Source: Akkermansiaceae bacterium (GTDB lineage Bacteria; Verrucomicrobiota; Verrucomicrobiia; Verrucomicrobiales; Akkermansiaceae). Taken from it: a stretch of DNA of 60,241 nt. Position numbers and translations under genes: made by a program. The notes below the pieces were generated by a model. That model made no database searches and was not told where the DNA came from. It was given only the letters and a program-made list of their open reading frames with translations. Of the stretch, positions 43,918 through 51,799 are shown one piece after another; position 1 is the stretch's first letter; each line of letters opens with the position of its first letter. Location: the NCBI GenBank assembly GCA_903906515.1, contig CAIVKO010000058.1:1-60241 (forward strand). Direction: 5' to 3'.

Positions 43918-44265
43918 TCAGAAAGGATCTTCATCGATATCGTCCCCCGATGTGATGAGGGTCGATTCCTTTGTCGGGCTCTGCCGATTCTGCTTCTTTT
44001 GCTTCTTCTGCTGTACGATCTGCTCGATGGTCATGACGACTTCGGGGCGATCCTTTTCAAAACGTTCGAGGTAGAGCTCTTCAATGAACTGCGGCAAAGG
44101 TGACTTCCACCTCTCTTGGTCGTGGTTCGCAATGCTCCCGAATTTTTTAGGGTTAAGCCCAAGCTCTCTCGCCATCTGGATATGGGCATGCGACAAACGA
44201 AATTTATTTCGCGCATCCACCCATACTTGATACCGGGGCGACAGGAGTTTCTTTTTGCTTGCCAT
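43918..44265 (-). CDS. Small conserved protein of unknown function
   Basis: The 115-residue soluble protein has the N-terminal motif LSPRYQVWVDARNKFRLSHAHIQMARELGLNPKKFG, followed by HDQERWKSPLPQFIEELYLERF and a basic Gln/Lys-rich segment before an acidic tail. The helix-turn-helix-like spacing of the N-terminus and the basic segment suggest nucleic-acid binding, but this is only a guess. I have seen similar sequences annotated as hypothetical in many bacteria. It is on the same strand as the gene at 44309-44644 upstream and the secreted protein downstream. Confidence 0.7.
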   Translation of the reverse strand: MASKKKLLSPRYQVWVDARNKFRLSHAHIQMARELGLNPKKFGSIANHDQERWKSPLPQFIEELYLERFEKDRPEVVMTIEQIVQQKKQKKQNRQSPTKESTLITSGDDIDEDPF

Positions 44266-44308
44266 GATTTTTCTTTGCGAGCGTGTAGCCTTATGCCCCT
44301 CTATTTGG

Positions 44309-44644
44309 TCAAATATATTTACGCCTACGAACCCTTTTGTGTTTTCTATGCTTTTTAGGCAACATCATCTTGTAGATAAAATAAGCTGTAATGCACACCG
44401 CAATCGTGCCACCAGAGCAAAGCGCCAATTTGAGTCTTTGATCGTATAAAGCCCCTTCTCTTTTTTCATATTCTTGCGTCCACATTGCTCCATACTCTTG
44501 TTCGTATTTATTCTCAGTTTGGACCTGACTATATATGCGGCTCCCAACAAGCCCAATGAGGACCAATGAATACACCGCAGGCACAAGCAACAAGCTAGCC
44601 ACTCGCAATAAACGATATCCATGGAAAATATTGTAAAAGGTCAT
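44309..44644 (-). CDS. Small membrane protein of unknown function
   Basis: The 111-residue protein has two hydrophobic helices: LLRVASLLLVPAVYSLVLIGLVG (about residues 11-33) and ALCSGGTIAVCITAYFIYKMM. A charged linker rich in Glu and Tyr lies between them and the C-terminus is strongly basic (KKHRKHKRVRRRKYI). It is clearly more AT-rich than the surrounding genes. A gene or gene remnant is likely. No family is recognised. Confidence 0.45.
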   Translation of the reverse strand: MTFYNIFHGYRLLRVASLLLVPAVYSLVLIGLVGSRIYSQVQTENKYEQEYGAMWTQEYEKREGALYDQRLKLALCSGGTIAVCITAYFIYKMMLPKKHRKHKRVRRRKYI

Positions 44645-44972
44645 GATGTATTGAATAAAAAAGTGTCGCTCGCCTTATAGAGAATGGTGGCTGAACTCAA
44701 GCCTAATTGGTACTCGAATGAGAGCTCGTTCATCAAAGAAGCAACACAAGATATTGCTTAAATGTTCAAATTGGATTTCCCATTTTCCTAGTAAACCCAA
44801 GATAGAACATTTGTTTGAAGCGGTCGCCCCCCCCCTCTGTCGACAGACCGAAACACCTGCTCCCGCCAACAAAAACAATCGCCGCGCTTGCATATCTGGC
44901 ACCGGCTGGAATATGTCATGCGGCCCGCACATCACGACCGACGCGCGTTTTCCACCATCACCCCATTCTCCC
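44645..44972. other. AT-rich upstream region of dapF
   Basis: About 330 bases, AT-rich on the left and GC-rich on the right. The dapF frame stays open to 44718, but those 85 codons do not resemble protein. No repeat or clear promoter was identified. Confidence 0.4.
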
Positions 44973-45794
44973 ATGTTCCTCCACTTCTACAAAATGAACG
45001 GCGCTGGCAATGACTTCATCGTCATCGACAACCGCGACCTCTCGCACCAACTCGACCCGCAAACCATCGAAGAACTTTGCGACCGCCACCGCGGCATCGG
45101 CGCAGATGGCCTGCTTGCCGTGGAACCTGCGGAAAACGGCGCGGATTACAAATTCCGCTATTACAATGCCGATGGCGGCGAGGCGGAAATGTGCGGCAAC
45201 GGAGCCCGCTGCTTCGGTCGCTTCACCGCCCACCTCGGCGACGAAGTGGCCGATCGCGTGAGCTTTGAAACCATGGCTGGCACCCTGACCGCCGAAATGA
45301 TCGATGACCAAGTGCGCATCGCCATGTCGGAACCCAAGGACCTCAAACTCGCAACCTCCGCCACCGTCCCCGGACTGGATGCCACCCTGCATTTCCTCAA
45401 TACCGGAGTCCCTCACGCCGTCGCTTTCATTTCAAATCGAGACGAATTTGAAAACCTGGACGTCTTCACCCACGGCCGCGCAATCCGCCGCCACGAGGCC
45501 TTCGCCCCGGCCGGCACCAACGCCAACTTCGCCACCGTGCTCACACCCGGCCACATCGCCATCCGCACATACGAACGCGGCGTCGAGGATGAAACGCTGG
45601 CTTGCGGCACCGGCATGGTCGCCTGCGCCCTGATCCACCACCTCCTCACCGGAGCCCCGTCACCCGTCAAGGTCGATGTCGCCGGCGGCGATACCCTGGA
45701 AATCGGCTTTGAAAAATCCGGCGACTCATCCTTCAAAAACGTCACCCTCACCGGACCGGCGGATTTTGTATTCGAGGGCGAAATCGAAATCTGA
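44973..45794 (+). CDS. dapF: Diaminopimelate epimerase
   Basis: The 273-residue PLP-independent racemase converts LL- to meso-diaminopimelate for lysine and peptidoglycan. Both catalytic cysteines are present: Cys74 in EMCGNGARC and Cys211 in LACGTGMVAC. MNGAGNDFIVIDN opens the protein, and NTGVPHAVAF is typical of the second half. The start at 44973 is set by the conserved FxKMNGAGND context; the ORF extends 85 codons further upstream without homology. queD begins 21 bases downstream. Confidence 0.97.
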   Translation: MFLHFYKMNGAGNDFIVIDNRDLSHQLDPQTIEELCDRHRGIGADGLLAVEPAENGADYKFRYYNADGGEAEMCGNGARCFGRFTAHLGDEVADRVSFETMAGTLTAEMIDDQVRIAMSEPKDLKLATSATVPGLDATLHFLNTGVPHAVAFISNRDEFENLDVFTHGRAIRRHEAFAPAGTNANFATVLTPGHIAIRTYERGVEDETLACGTGMVACALIHHLLTGAPSPVKVDVAGGDTLEIGFEKSGDSSFKNVTLTGPADFVFEGEIEI

Positions 45795-45815
45795 TCCACT
45801 CATTCCTTCACTTCC

Positions 45816-46277
45816 ATGCCCTATCGCATCTGCAAAACCCTCGAAATCGAGAACGGCCACATGCTCTCGAAACACCCGGATAAATGCCGGTTTCCGCATG
45901 GCCACACCCGTAAGGTCGAGTTCGTCATCGAGGCGGACGATCTCGATGAAAATGAAATGGTCTGTGATTTCAAAATCATCAAACAACTCATTGGCGACTG
46001 GCTAGACGGCTTCGACCACGCGCTCTGCATGAATACCGCGGATGCCGCCTACCAAGATTTCAAGGACCGCTACGGCGACCGCGTGATCGGCTTTGATAAC
46101 CAGGATCCCACCACGGAACTGCTCGCCCGCACGATCTTCGACCACACCGCACGCACACTCGCCACTTACGCCGGTGGAAATAAAAAAAACTTCCCACTCT
46201 CATCCGGCGTGCGCCTCGTCCGTGTGCGCGTCTGGGAAACCTCGTCATCATGGGCGGAATACGAACCCTCTCACTGA
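45816..46277 (+). CDS. queD: 6-carboxytetrahydropterin/6-pyruvoyltetrahydropterin synthase family (QueD-like)
   Basis: The 153-residue protein has the PTPS/QueD core: NGHMLSKHPDKCRFPHGHTRKVEFVIE. Its zinc site comes from His15 and the two histidines of PHGH, with the catalytic cysteine in DKCRFPHGH. FDHALCMN and DPTTELLARTI follow. Length is slightly above the usual 120-140 residues. folE2 starts six bases downstream, so the GTP-derived dihydroneopterin triphosphate made by FolE2 is probably passed to this enzyme for queuosine/7-deazaguanine or a pterin product. Confidence 0.88.
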   Translation: MPYRICKTLEIENGHMLSKHPDKCRFPHGHTRKVEFVIEADDLDENEMVCDFKIIKQLIGDWLDGFDHALCMNTADAAYQDFKDRYGDRVIGFDNQDPTTELLARTIFDHTARTLATYAGGNKKNFPLSSGVRLVRVRVWETSSSWAEYEPSH

Positions 46278-46283
46278 AGCACC

Positions 46284-47102
46284 ATGCCATCCCGCAATCC
46301 CTCACTTCCCGACATCCAGGCCACCCCGGACACCCGCGGCATCGCGATCGATCAGGTGGGCGTCTCCGACCTCCGCTACCCGATCCATGTCACCGATCAC
46401 GAAGGCAATCCCTTCCCGACCGTCGCCAGGATTTCGATGTCCGTGCATCTGCCCCACCACTTCAAGGGCACCCACATGAGCCGCTTTCTCGAGGTGCTCA
46501 GCAAACACGAAGGCGAGGTAACATCGCGCACGCTGCCGGACATCCTCCATGATCTGAAACAACAACTGCACGCCGAGGAGGCGCACATCGAAGTGGCATT
46601 CACCTACTTCGTCACCAAGAAAGCCCCCGTTTCCGGTGCGCCGGCCAAGGTCGCTTGCGATTGTGTGTTCATCGGATCTTCTAACGGAACCAAGGACGAC
46701 CTCCTGCTACGGGTCATCGTGCCAGTCACCACGCTCTGCCCGTGCAGCAAGGAAATCAGCGATTACGGAGCACACAACCAGCGCGGCTACGTCACCCTGG
46801 AAGTGCGCCCGAAACGCAAGGGCAACGGCTGCGAGTTGATCCTGATAGAAGACCTGATCGACATCGCTGAAAAATCCGGATCCGCCCCGGTTTACGCCCT
46901 GCTCAAACGCCCGGACGAACGCCACGTGACCATGCAGGCTTATGACAATCCGGTCTTTGTCGAGGACGTTGTCCGCAACGCCGCCGCACTTCTAACCGCC
47001 GACCCGCGCGTCGCCTCGTTCACCGTCAAGGCGGTCAACCAGGAAAGCATCCACGACCACAACGCCTTCGCCGTGATCTCCGGAAAAGCTACGGATGAAT
47101 GA
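46284..47102 (+). CDS. folE2: GTP cyclohydrolase IB
   Basis: The 272-residue metal-dependent GTP cyclohydrolase (type IB) converts GTP to 7,8-dihydroneopterin triphosphate. Motifs are GVSDLRYPIHV, GTHMSRFLEVL, VTTLCPCSKEISDYGAHNQRG (metal-binding Cys and His), and VKAVNQESIHDHNAF at the end. It forms an operon with queD and aat, and its stop overlaps the aat start by eight bases. Type IB enzymes can use metals other than zinc and are often favoured when zinc is scarce. Confidence 0.97.
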   Translation: MPSRNPSLPDIQATPDTRGIAIDQVGVSDLRYPIHVTDHEGNPFPTVARISMSVHLPHHFKGTHMSRFLEVLSKHEGEVTSRTLPDILHDLKQQLHAEEAHIEVAFTYFVTKKAPVSGAPAKVACDCVFIGSSNGTKDDLLLRVIVPVTTLCPCSKEISDYGAHNQRGYVTLEVRPKRKGNGCELILIEDLIDIAEKSGSAPVYALLKRPDERHVTMQAYDNPVFVEDVVRNAAALLTADPRVASFTVKAVNQESIHDHNAFAVISGKATDE

Positions 47103-47700
47103 AGGGGAATATCCAATTTCCCACATGAATCCCATCCCGCCGGAAGTCCTGCTGACCGCCTATTCCCAAGGGGTTTTCCCGATGGCGCACGACGGGGAAA
47201 TCCAGTGGTTTTCACCACTGAAACGCGGACTCATTCCATTGGATGATCGTTTTCATATCTCCCACGGCCTCCAGCGCGCGCTCAAACGCAACCCATTCGA
47301 GATCCGCTGGAACACCGCATTCCGCGATGTCATGCTCGCCTGTGCCGAACGCGAGCGAACCTGGATCGACGGCACGATCATGGAAAGCTACTGCGCCCTG
47401 CACGCCGCCGGCCACGCGCACTCCGTCGAGTGCTGGGATGAGGAAGGCCTCCAAGGTGGTCTCTACGGCGTGGAACTGCCCGGCGTCTTTTTCGGCGAGA
47501 GCATGTTTTCCCGCAAGACGGACGCCTCGAAAATCGCTCTCGTCGCCCTCGTCGAACACCTGCGGCAGTGCGGATTCTACATGTTAGACACTCAGTGGAT
47601 GACACCCCACCTCCGCCAGTTCGGCGGATACGAACTCACCCGCGAACAATACCACGCGGCCCTCGACGCCGCCTTGGATAACCTGCAGGGACCCCCTTGA
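47095..47700 (+). CDS. aat: Leucyl/phenylalanyl-tRNA-protein transferase
   Basis: The 201-residue enzyme adds Leu or Phe to N-terminal Lys or Arg of proteins, making N-degrons for ClpAP. Signatures: GVFPMAHDGEIQWFSP, LKRNPFEIRWNTAFRDVM, RTWIDGTIMESYCALH, GLYGVELPGVFFGESMFSRKTDASK and LDTQWMTPHLRQFGG. Starting at 47095 it overlaps folE2. A second ATG at 47125 (MNPIPPE) is possible. Confidence 0.96.
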   Translation: MNEGEYPISHMNPIPPEVLLTAYSQGVFPMAHDGEIQWFSPLKRGLIPLDDRFHISHGLQRALKRNPFEIRWNTAFRDVMLACAERERTWIDGTIMESYCALHAAGHAHSVECWDEEGLQGGLYGVELPGVFFGESMFSRKTDASKIALVALVEHLRQCGFYMLDTQWMTPHLRQFGGYELTREQYHAALDAALDNLQGPP

Positions 47701-47712
47701 TCGCTGGAAAAA

Positions 47713-47747
47713 ACGGTAGGGCGTGGCGGCCCTGCCGCGCCGACTCA
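47713..47747 (+). repeat. REP-like repeat with ACGGTAGGGCG head, left copy
   Basis: ACGGTAGGGCG (47713-47723) opens a GC-rich palindromic stretch 13 bases after the aat stop. The same 11-base head occurs inverted at 48846-48856, so the two face each other across about 1.1 kb that holds the KilA-N and HNH remnants. Confidence 0.6.
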
Positions 47748-48020
47748 ACGCCATCGGCGTGAACCGCAAATGCCGGATCGTGGCTGGCGCGCCGTGGCTG
47801 GCGCGTCAGTCCGTCCAAGGTTTGGCAATTACCATCCTGAATCGGAATAGTCAGGACTACCTCTCGCTGACCGACATCGCCCGGTATCTCAACCCCGAAG
47901 AACCATTCGCGATCATCAACAACTGGATGCGAAGCCGCAGCACCATTGAGTTTCTCGGTCTTTGGGAGAAACTGTGCAATCCGGAGCCGACTTTCCGCCA
48001 ACGGCGTGAATCGCAAATGC
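47740..48020 (+). repeat. Pair of 34-base direct repeats around the KilA-N remnant
   Basis: 47740-47773 and 47987-48020 match at 29 of 34 positions; the shared cores are CCGACT, CGCCA, CGGCGTGAA and CGCAAATGC. They enclose the KilA-N fragment and may mark a duplicated insertion site. Confidence 0.7.
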
Positions 48021-48058
48021 ACGATTCACCGCCGCCTTCGATTTTCCTCGATTTCTAA
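47828..48058 (+). pseudogene. KilA-N domain remnant
   Basis: The frame reads ITILNRNSQDYLSLTDIA, then RYLNPEEPFAIINNWMRSR, then STIEFLGLWEKLCNPEP. This is a clear KilA-N domain core, a DNA-binding module of phage and plasmid antirepressor-like proteins. Only about 55 of the usual 80-110 residues of the domain are present, with no proper start. After the last match the sequence runs into repeat-derived codons. I call it a broken fragment, not a working gene. Confidence 0.75.
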
Positions 48059-48300
48059 CGCCTGCCCGCGACTATGCCAGGTGCGCTCCGGTATCGCATA
48101 CAAACCCGCCGAAACCTTCGACTCTCACCGCAGAACACATCCCGCTCATCCATGCCCCACCCCTCTTCGCGTGCCTTCGTGACCTTGGCGTCTTCTTGAC
48201 CTTCCGTAGCCTCGGCGAAGGAGGTGGCGTTTCAATCTCTCTCCACTCTTCTCTTGAGGCTCTCCCCCATGTCCGCTGCGCTCCCATTCTCGGCACTTTG

Positions 48301-48620
48301 ACCTTCTCGTCTTCCATCGAACGCCTCTACTCGCTCAACGTCGGCACCACGCCGCTGGAGGAAGGCGCGCCTCATGAGAAACCGCACAAGCCGCTGCTGC
48401 TCCTCGTGGTCTTCGATCTGATCGACGAAGGCCTGGCCACTCCCGATCGCATCCCATGGTGTCAGGAACTCCGCGATCGATTCACCGCCCGCTTCCAGCT
48501 CGTTAGAAAACATAACGACCAGAACAACCCGGATCTTCCTTTCCGTTATCTCGCGGGCGATGGATTCTGGCAGGCCTTCGAAGCCGACGGCACCACTCCG
48601 ATCCGCCGTGAAATCCGGGT
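48301..48620 (+). pseudogene. Remnant of an HNH endonuclease N-terminal (McrA-type) domain
   Basis: The frame reads SSIERLYSLN, then KPHKPLLLLVVFDLIDEG, ELRDRFTARFQLV and NPDLPFRYLAGDGFWQAF. This matches the N-terminal sulphur-binding-type domain of ScoMcrA-like HNH restriction endonucleases (KPLLLLAVLDLI... NPALPFxxLxxDGFW). The HNH part is missing, and from about 48620 the frame runs into unrelated repetitive sequence. It is a decayed restriction gene, about 240 bases after the KilA-N remnant. Confidence 0.7.
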
Positions 48621-48734
48621 ATGCTCCCAGACAGAAGACAGAAGAAAAGAGAGATTGGTGTTGGCTTCGCGCCGGGCAAGCGCGGGATCATTTGCGGGTT
48701 TTAAACCCAAGGCGTTGCCCCGGGCTATCGTATT

Positions 48735-48751
48735 TCTCCCCGTTGGGGAGA
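48735..48751. repeat. Perfect hairpin TCTCCCC-GTT-GGGGAGA
   Basis: A 7-base stem with a 3-base loop in a stretch (AAGGCGTTGCCCCGGG context) that looks like a dispersed non-coding repeat. It lies downstream of the HNH remnant. Confidence 0.6.
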
Positions 48752-48834
48752 TGGGAAATATGGGCGTCAGGTTCATTCGATGACCTGATCATTGAATGGG
48801 ATGATTCATGCAGATGGCGACAAGTGGGCGGACC

Positions 48835-48856
48835 GCGACGGGTCGCGCCCTACCGT
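48835..48856 (-). repeat. REP-like repeat with ACGGTAGGGCG head, right copy
   Basis: On the minus strand it reads ACGGTAGGGCGCGACCCGTCGC, with GCGAC-CCG-TCGC palindromic. It is inverted relative to the copy at 47713. Confidence 0.65.
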
Positions 48857-48905
48857 GAAGGGATGAACCTTGATTCCGCCTTTCACACCTTGGCTCTAAA
48901 ATCCA

Positions 48906-48930
48906 GCGACGGTCATAGACCGCCGCTACA
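48906..48930 (-). repeat. REP-like palindrome, family TGTAGCGGCGGTC, copy C
   Basis: The inverse of copies A and B (TGTAGCGGCGGTCTATGACC on the minus strand, ending GTCGC). It is about 180 bases before tRNA-Thr. Confidence 0.8.
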
Positions 48931-49086
48931 GGATTGCGCCACCTGCAGCGATGGAGCCGCTTTTTTCAAGTCCTCGCACAATAGAATTGCCAATCATGGC
49001 CGACTTGTTAAAACAAGCCCGTGCCGCGCAAGTGGTTGTTTTATCAACGACTTGTGACGAAAACAACGGCACTTCCAATCTCCCCA

Positions 49087-49161
49087 GCCGGCTTAGCTCA
49101 GCGGTAGAGCAGCTGATTTGTAATCAGCAGGTCGTCGGTTCAATCCCGACAGCCGGCTCCA
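49087..49161 (+). tRNA. tRNA-Thr (anticodon TGT)
   Basis: The full cloverleaf can be traced: acceptor GCCGGCT/AGCCGGC, D arm GCTC...GAGC, anticodon stem GCTGA/TCAGC with loop TTTGTAA and anticodon TGT (49119-49121), T arm GTCGG/CCGAC with loop TTCAATC, and discriminator T. CCA is encoded (49159-49161). It reads ACA (and wobble ACG) codons. No second copy of the tRNA 3' end (attachment-site duplication) was seen nearby. Confidence 0.97.
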
Positions 49162-49367
49162 GATTGAAGCACTGGAAATCCATGACTCCCAATAAACCCA
49201 AAAGGATTTCGTTCCAAGACCAGGGTTGCGAGGCGCGATCTACACAGGGTCAACGATCCAAAGATTCCCAAGCCAAACAAGTTTGCATCCCCCCATGCGC
49301 CGCCCTTACAGACATAGGGCTTGCCCGATGCATGAACGCCTCATATTCATATTGTGCGCCAGCGCTC

Positions 49368-50996
49368 ATGATCCGTTCATCCATCATTCTGACCATTTGT
49401 TTGCTACTCCTGATCCCGGGCGCGGCATCGGCGGCATCGGCGCGACCTGTCCCGGCCTACCCGGATTTGGGTGGCGGCATCAGTCAATACTCGGCGTTTC
49501 CAAAACCACTTTCCACCTATCAGAAATCAGACGGCAGCTTGTGGCAAACCCTCAAAGAGCGATCCGTGGCAGAGCCATTCAATGTAGCGGCCACGATCAT
49601 ATTCCTGCTGGCCATCCTGCACACGTTTGCATGCAGTTGGTTCACCCGACTGGCGCACAGGTTTGAGCATCTTCATCAGGAAAAACTGAAATTGAAAATG
49701 CCGCCGGGTGATGAATCACCGGATGTGGTGAAGGAGGTTTCATTTGTCAGCACCTTGTTCCATTTTCTCGGTGAGGTTGAGGCGGTGTTCGGTCTGTGGA
49801 TGCTCGCGCTGGCCGCTGCGGCAACACATTATTACAGTTGGACCGATTTCAAATTGTATGTCGGGGAGGATTGCAAATTCATCGAACCGTTGTTCGTGGT
49901 GGTCATCATGGCGGTGGCGGCAAGCCGTCCGGTGTTGCGCTTTGCGGAACAAGTGATGTCGGTGGCCTCGCGCATCGGCAAGGGGAGTCCGGCCGCGTGG
50001 TGGTTGAGCGTGCTCATCCTAGCTCCGATATTGGGTTCTTTCATCACAGAGCCCGCTGCCATGACCATCGGAGCACTGCTGTTGGCAAAGCGCTTCTTTC
50101 CATTCCAACCTTCGGCTAGATTATCGTATGCGACGTTGGGTTTGTTGTTTGTCAATATTTCGGTGGGCGGAACACTCACCAGTTTCGCAGCCCCTCCGGT
50201 GTTGATGGTCGCTGGAAAATGGGGATGGGACACGCCATTCATGCTGCTGAATTTCGGCTGGAAATCGATCATCGGAATCGTCTTGTCGAGCTCGGTCTAT
50301 CTGCTGGTTTTTCGAAAGGAACTCAAAGAACTCGCTACGCGATCGATGGTCCGGACCGGGCAGGACACACAGTCCGGCGCATGGGATGAACGCGAGAATC
50401 CGATCCCCTGGTGGATCACAGCGGTGCATCTCGGATTTTTGGCGTGGACGGTCTATGCCGCGCATTATCCAGTCCTGTTCATCGGCGGTTTTTTGTTTTT
50501 CATGGCATTCGTAATGGCCACCGAACACCATCAGAATGTCATCGTGATGCGCGGGCCCATGTTGGTCGGTTTTTTTCTAGCAGGATTGGTCGTGCACGGT
50601 GGATGTCAGGCATGGTGGATCGAACCGATCATCCTGAATCTGCGTGATCAAACGCTGATGTTCGGAGCAGCCTTGCTCACCGCGTTCAATGACAACGCCG
50701 CCATCACCTATCTTGCCGCCCAAGTGGATGGGATCACGACCGGTGCCAAATACGCAGTCGTGGCCGGCGCTGTGGCAGGTGGCGGACTCACGGTGATCGC
50801 GAACGCGCCAAACCCCGCCGGACAGAGCATACTGTCCCGGTTTTTCAAGGACGGCATCTCGCCTTTGGGATTGGTTCTGGGTGCGTTGATCCCCACGCTG
50901 ATCGTTTACTTGTGCTTGTCATGGCTCCCCGGCGTTCCGGTAAAGGCACAGCCCGAACGTCCCGCGCCTCATGCGGAGGATGTCATCCTTCGATGA
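49368..50996 (+). CDS. Putative Na+/H+ antiporter (PF07399-like)
   Basis: The 542-residue protein has a signal-like first helix (IRSSIILTICLLLLIPGAASA), a short exported stretch, and about ten to twelve helices. Distinct blocks are GSFITEPAAMTIGALLLA, LLFVNISVGGTLTSFAAPP, VMATEHHQNVIVMRGPMLVGFFLAGLVVHGGCQAWW, LTAFNDNAAITYLAAQV and ANAPNPAGQSIL. These match the putative Na+/H+ antiporter family PF07399 as I recall it. It should exchange sodium for protons at the inner membrane. ATG 49368 is chosen for the signal peptide, and 49332 is an alternative. It lies 206 bases after tRNA-Thr. Confidence 0.85.
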   Translation: MIRSSIILTICLLLLIPGAASAASARPVPAYPDLGGGISQYSAFPKPLSTYQKSDGSLWQTLKERSVAEPFNVAATIIFLLAILHTFACSWFTRLAHRFEHLHQEKLKLKMPPGDESPDVVKEVSFVSTLFHFLGEVEAVFGLWMLALAAAATHYYSWTDFKLYVGEDCKFIEPLFVVVIMAVAASRPVLRFAEQVMSVASRIGKGSPAAWWLSVLILAPILGSFITEPAAMTIGALLLAKRFFPFQPSARLSYATLGLLFVNISVGGTLTSFAAPPVLMVAGKWGWDTPFMLLNFGWKSIIGIVLSSSVYLLVFRKELKELATRSMVRTGQDTQSGAWDERENPIPWWITAVHLGFLAWTVYAAHYPVLFIGGFLFFMAFVMATEHHQNVIVMRGPMLVGFFLAGLVVHGGCQAWWIEPIILNLRDQTLMFGAALLTAFNDNAAITYLAAQVDGITTGAKYAVVAGAVAGGGLTVIANAPNPAGQSILSRFFKDGISPLGLVLGALIPTLIVYLCLSWLPGVPVKAQPERPAPHAEDVILR

Positions 50997-51044
50997 CCGC
51001 AGGGCGGATACATTAGGTAGATTTATACCCGGGGCAGTGAAAGG

Positions 51045-51188
51045 AACCACTGATTACACTGATTTCACAGATTGATTTCGGAATGAAAAACACCGCAATC
51101 TCCAAAAATAAGTCGGAATGCACCACTGGCCAGACACGAACTCCAAATCCGTTTCTTAAAATCAGAGTAATCAGTGCAATCAGTGGTC
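51045..51188. repeat. 144-bp dispersed-type repeat with inverted ends
   Basis: Left end AACCACTGATTACACTGATT (51045 onwards, a roughly nine-base unit repeated three times as ACTGATTAC, ACTGATTTC, ACAGATTG). The right end is its inverse, AATCAGAGTAATCAGTGC...AGTGGTC (51160-51188). Repeats of the type CACNGATTACACNGATT are known from many bacterial genomes, including Verrucomicrobia (from memory). It lies between the antiporter and an unknown gene. Confidence 0.7.
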
Positions 51189-51210
51189 AAAAATGGTTCA
51201 AATTTCCCTA

Positions 51211-51236
51211 GTGTAGCCGCCCTGTCGATGACCGTC
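51211..51236 (+). repeat. Degenerate REP-like palindrome (TGTAGC...GACCGTC)
   Basis: TGTAGCCGCCCTGTCGATGACCGTCC resembles copies A-C but with several changes. It lies 46 bases before the next gene. Confidence 0.4.
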
Positions 51237-51281
51237 CCGGATTGAACTTGGCAAATCCGTGGGATGCTTCACAAAGAACGC

Positions 51282-51722
51282 ATGTTCAGCGCCAGCCAAC
51301 TCACACCGGAACAAATCGCAGCACTCCACCAACGGGCCGCCGAGGGCGCCACCATGTCGGACCTCCAACGCCACCTCAAGGAGGAGTTCGGGTTTTCCCT
51401 GACCTACATGGAAACCCGCTTTCTCATTCTGGACCTGAACATCCAACTGATCGAGGAACCCAAAGCCGAGGAAAAGAAGGAGGAAAAACCCGCTCCCGTG
51501 CCCACCGGCGTCGTCACGGTCACGATGGACTCGCTCACCCTGCCCGGCGCGATGGTAAGCGGAAAGGTGACCTTCAGCGATGGCGAGACCGCCGTCTGGA
51601 TGCTCGACCAAACCGGCCGCCCCGGCTTGGATCCCGACACCGCCGGCTACCGCCCGAACCAAGAGGACATCATGGAATTCCAGGTCCAACTCCGAGCTCT
51701 CATTCAGAAAAGCGGACTCTGA
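51282..51722 (+). CDS. Conserved protein of unknown function
   Basis: The 146-residue soluble protein begins MFSASQLTPEQIAALHQRAAEGATMSDLQRHLKEEFGFSLTYMETRFLILDL, a helical part that looks like a DNA-binding or dimerising helix-turn-helix. A Glu/Lys/Pro-rich linker (residues about 56-73) and a C-terminal beta-rich domain with VTVTMDSLTLPGAMVSGKVTFSDGETAVWMLDQTGRPGL follow. I recognise the pattern only as a conserved protein of Verrucomicrobia. The start at 51282 is preferred over 51264. Confidence 0.7.
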   Translation: MFSASQLTPEQIAALHQRAAEGATMSDLQRHLKEEFGFSLTYMETRFLILDLNIQLIEEPKAEEKKEEKPAPVPTGVVTVTMDSLTLPGAMVSGKVTFSDGETAVWMLDQTGRPGLDPDTAGYRPNQEDIMEFQVQLRALIQKSGL

Positions 51723-51799
51723 CCGATACCCGGGGCGATGAAATCCGCAACTCGCGCCACAGACACAATCCGCCCGCTGCGGCGTTGAATCCTTGAAAC

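Noticed and set aside
44718..44972. In-frame 85-codon upstream extension of dapF
   Set aside because: It lies before the strongly conserved N-terminus MFLHFYKMNGAGND and looks like random translation.
49087..49161. tRNA-Thr as integration site for the remnant region at 47.7-48.9 kb
   Set aside because: No duplicated tRNA 3' end or integrase was found, and the remnants lie upstream of the tRNA 5' end.
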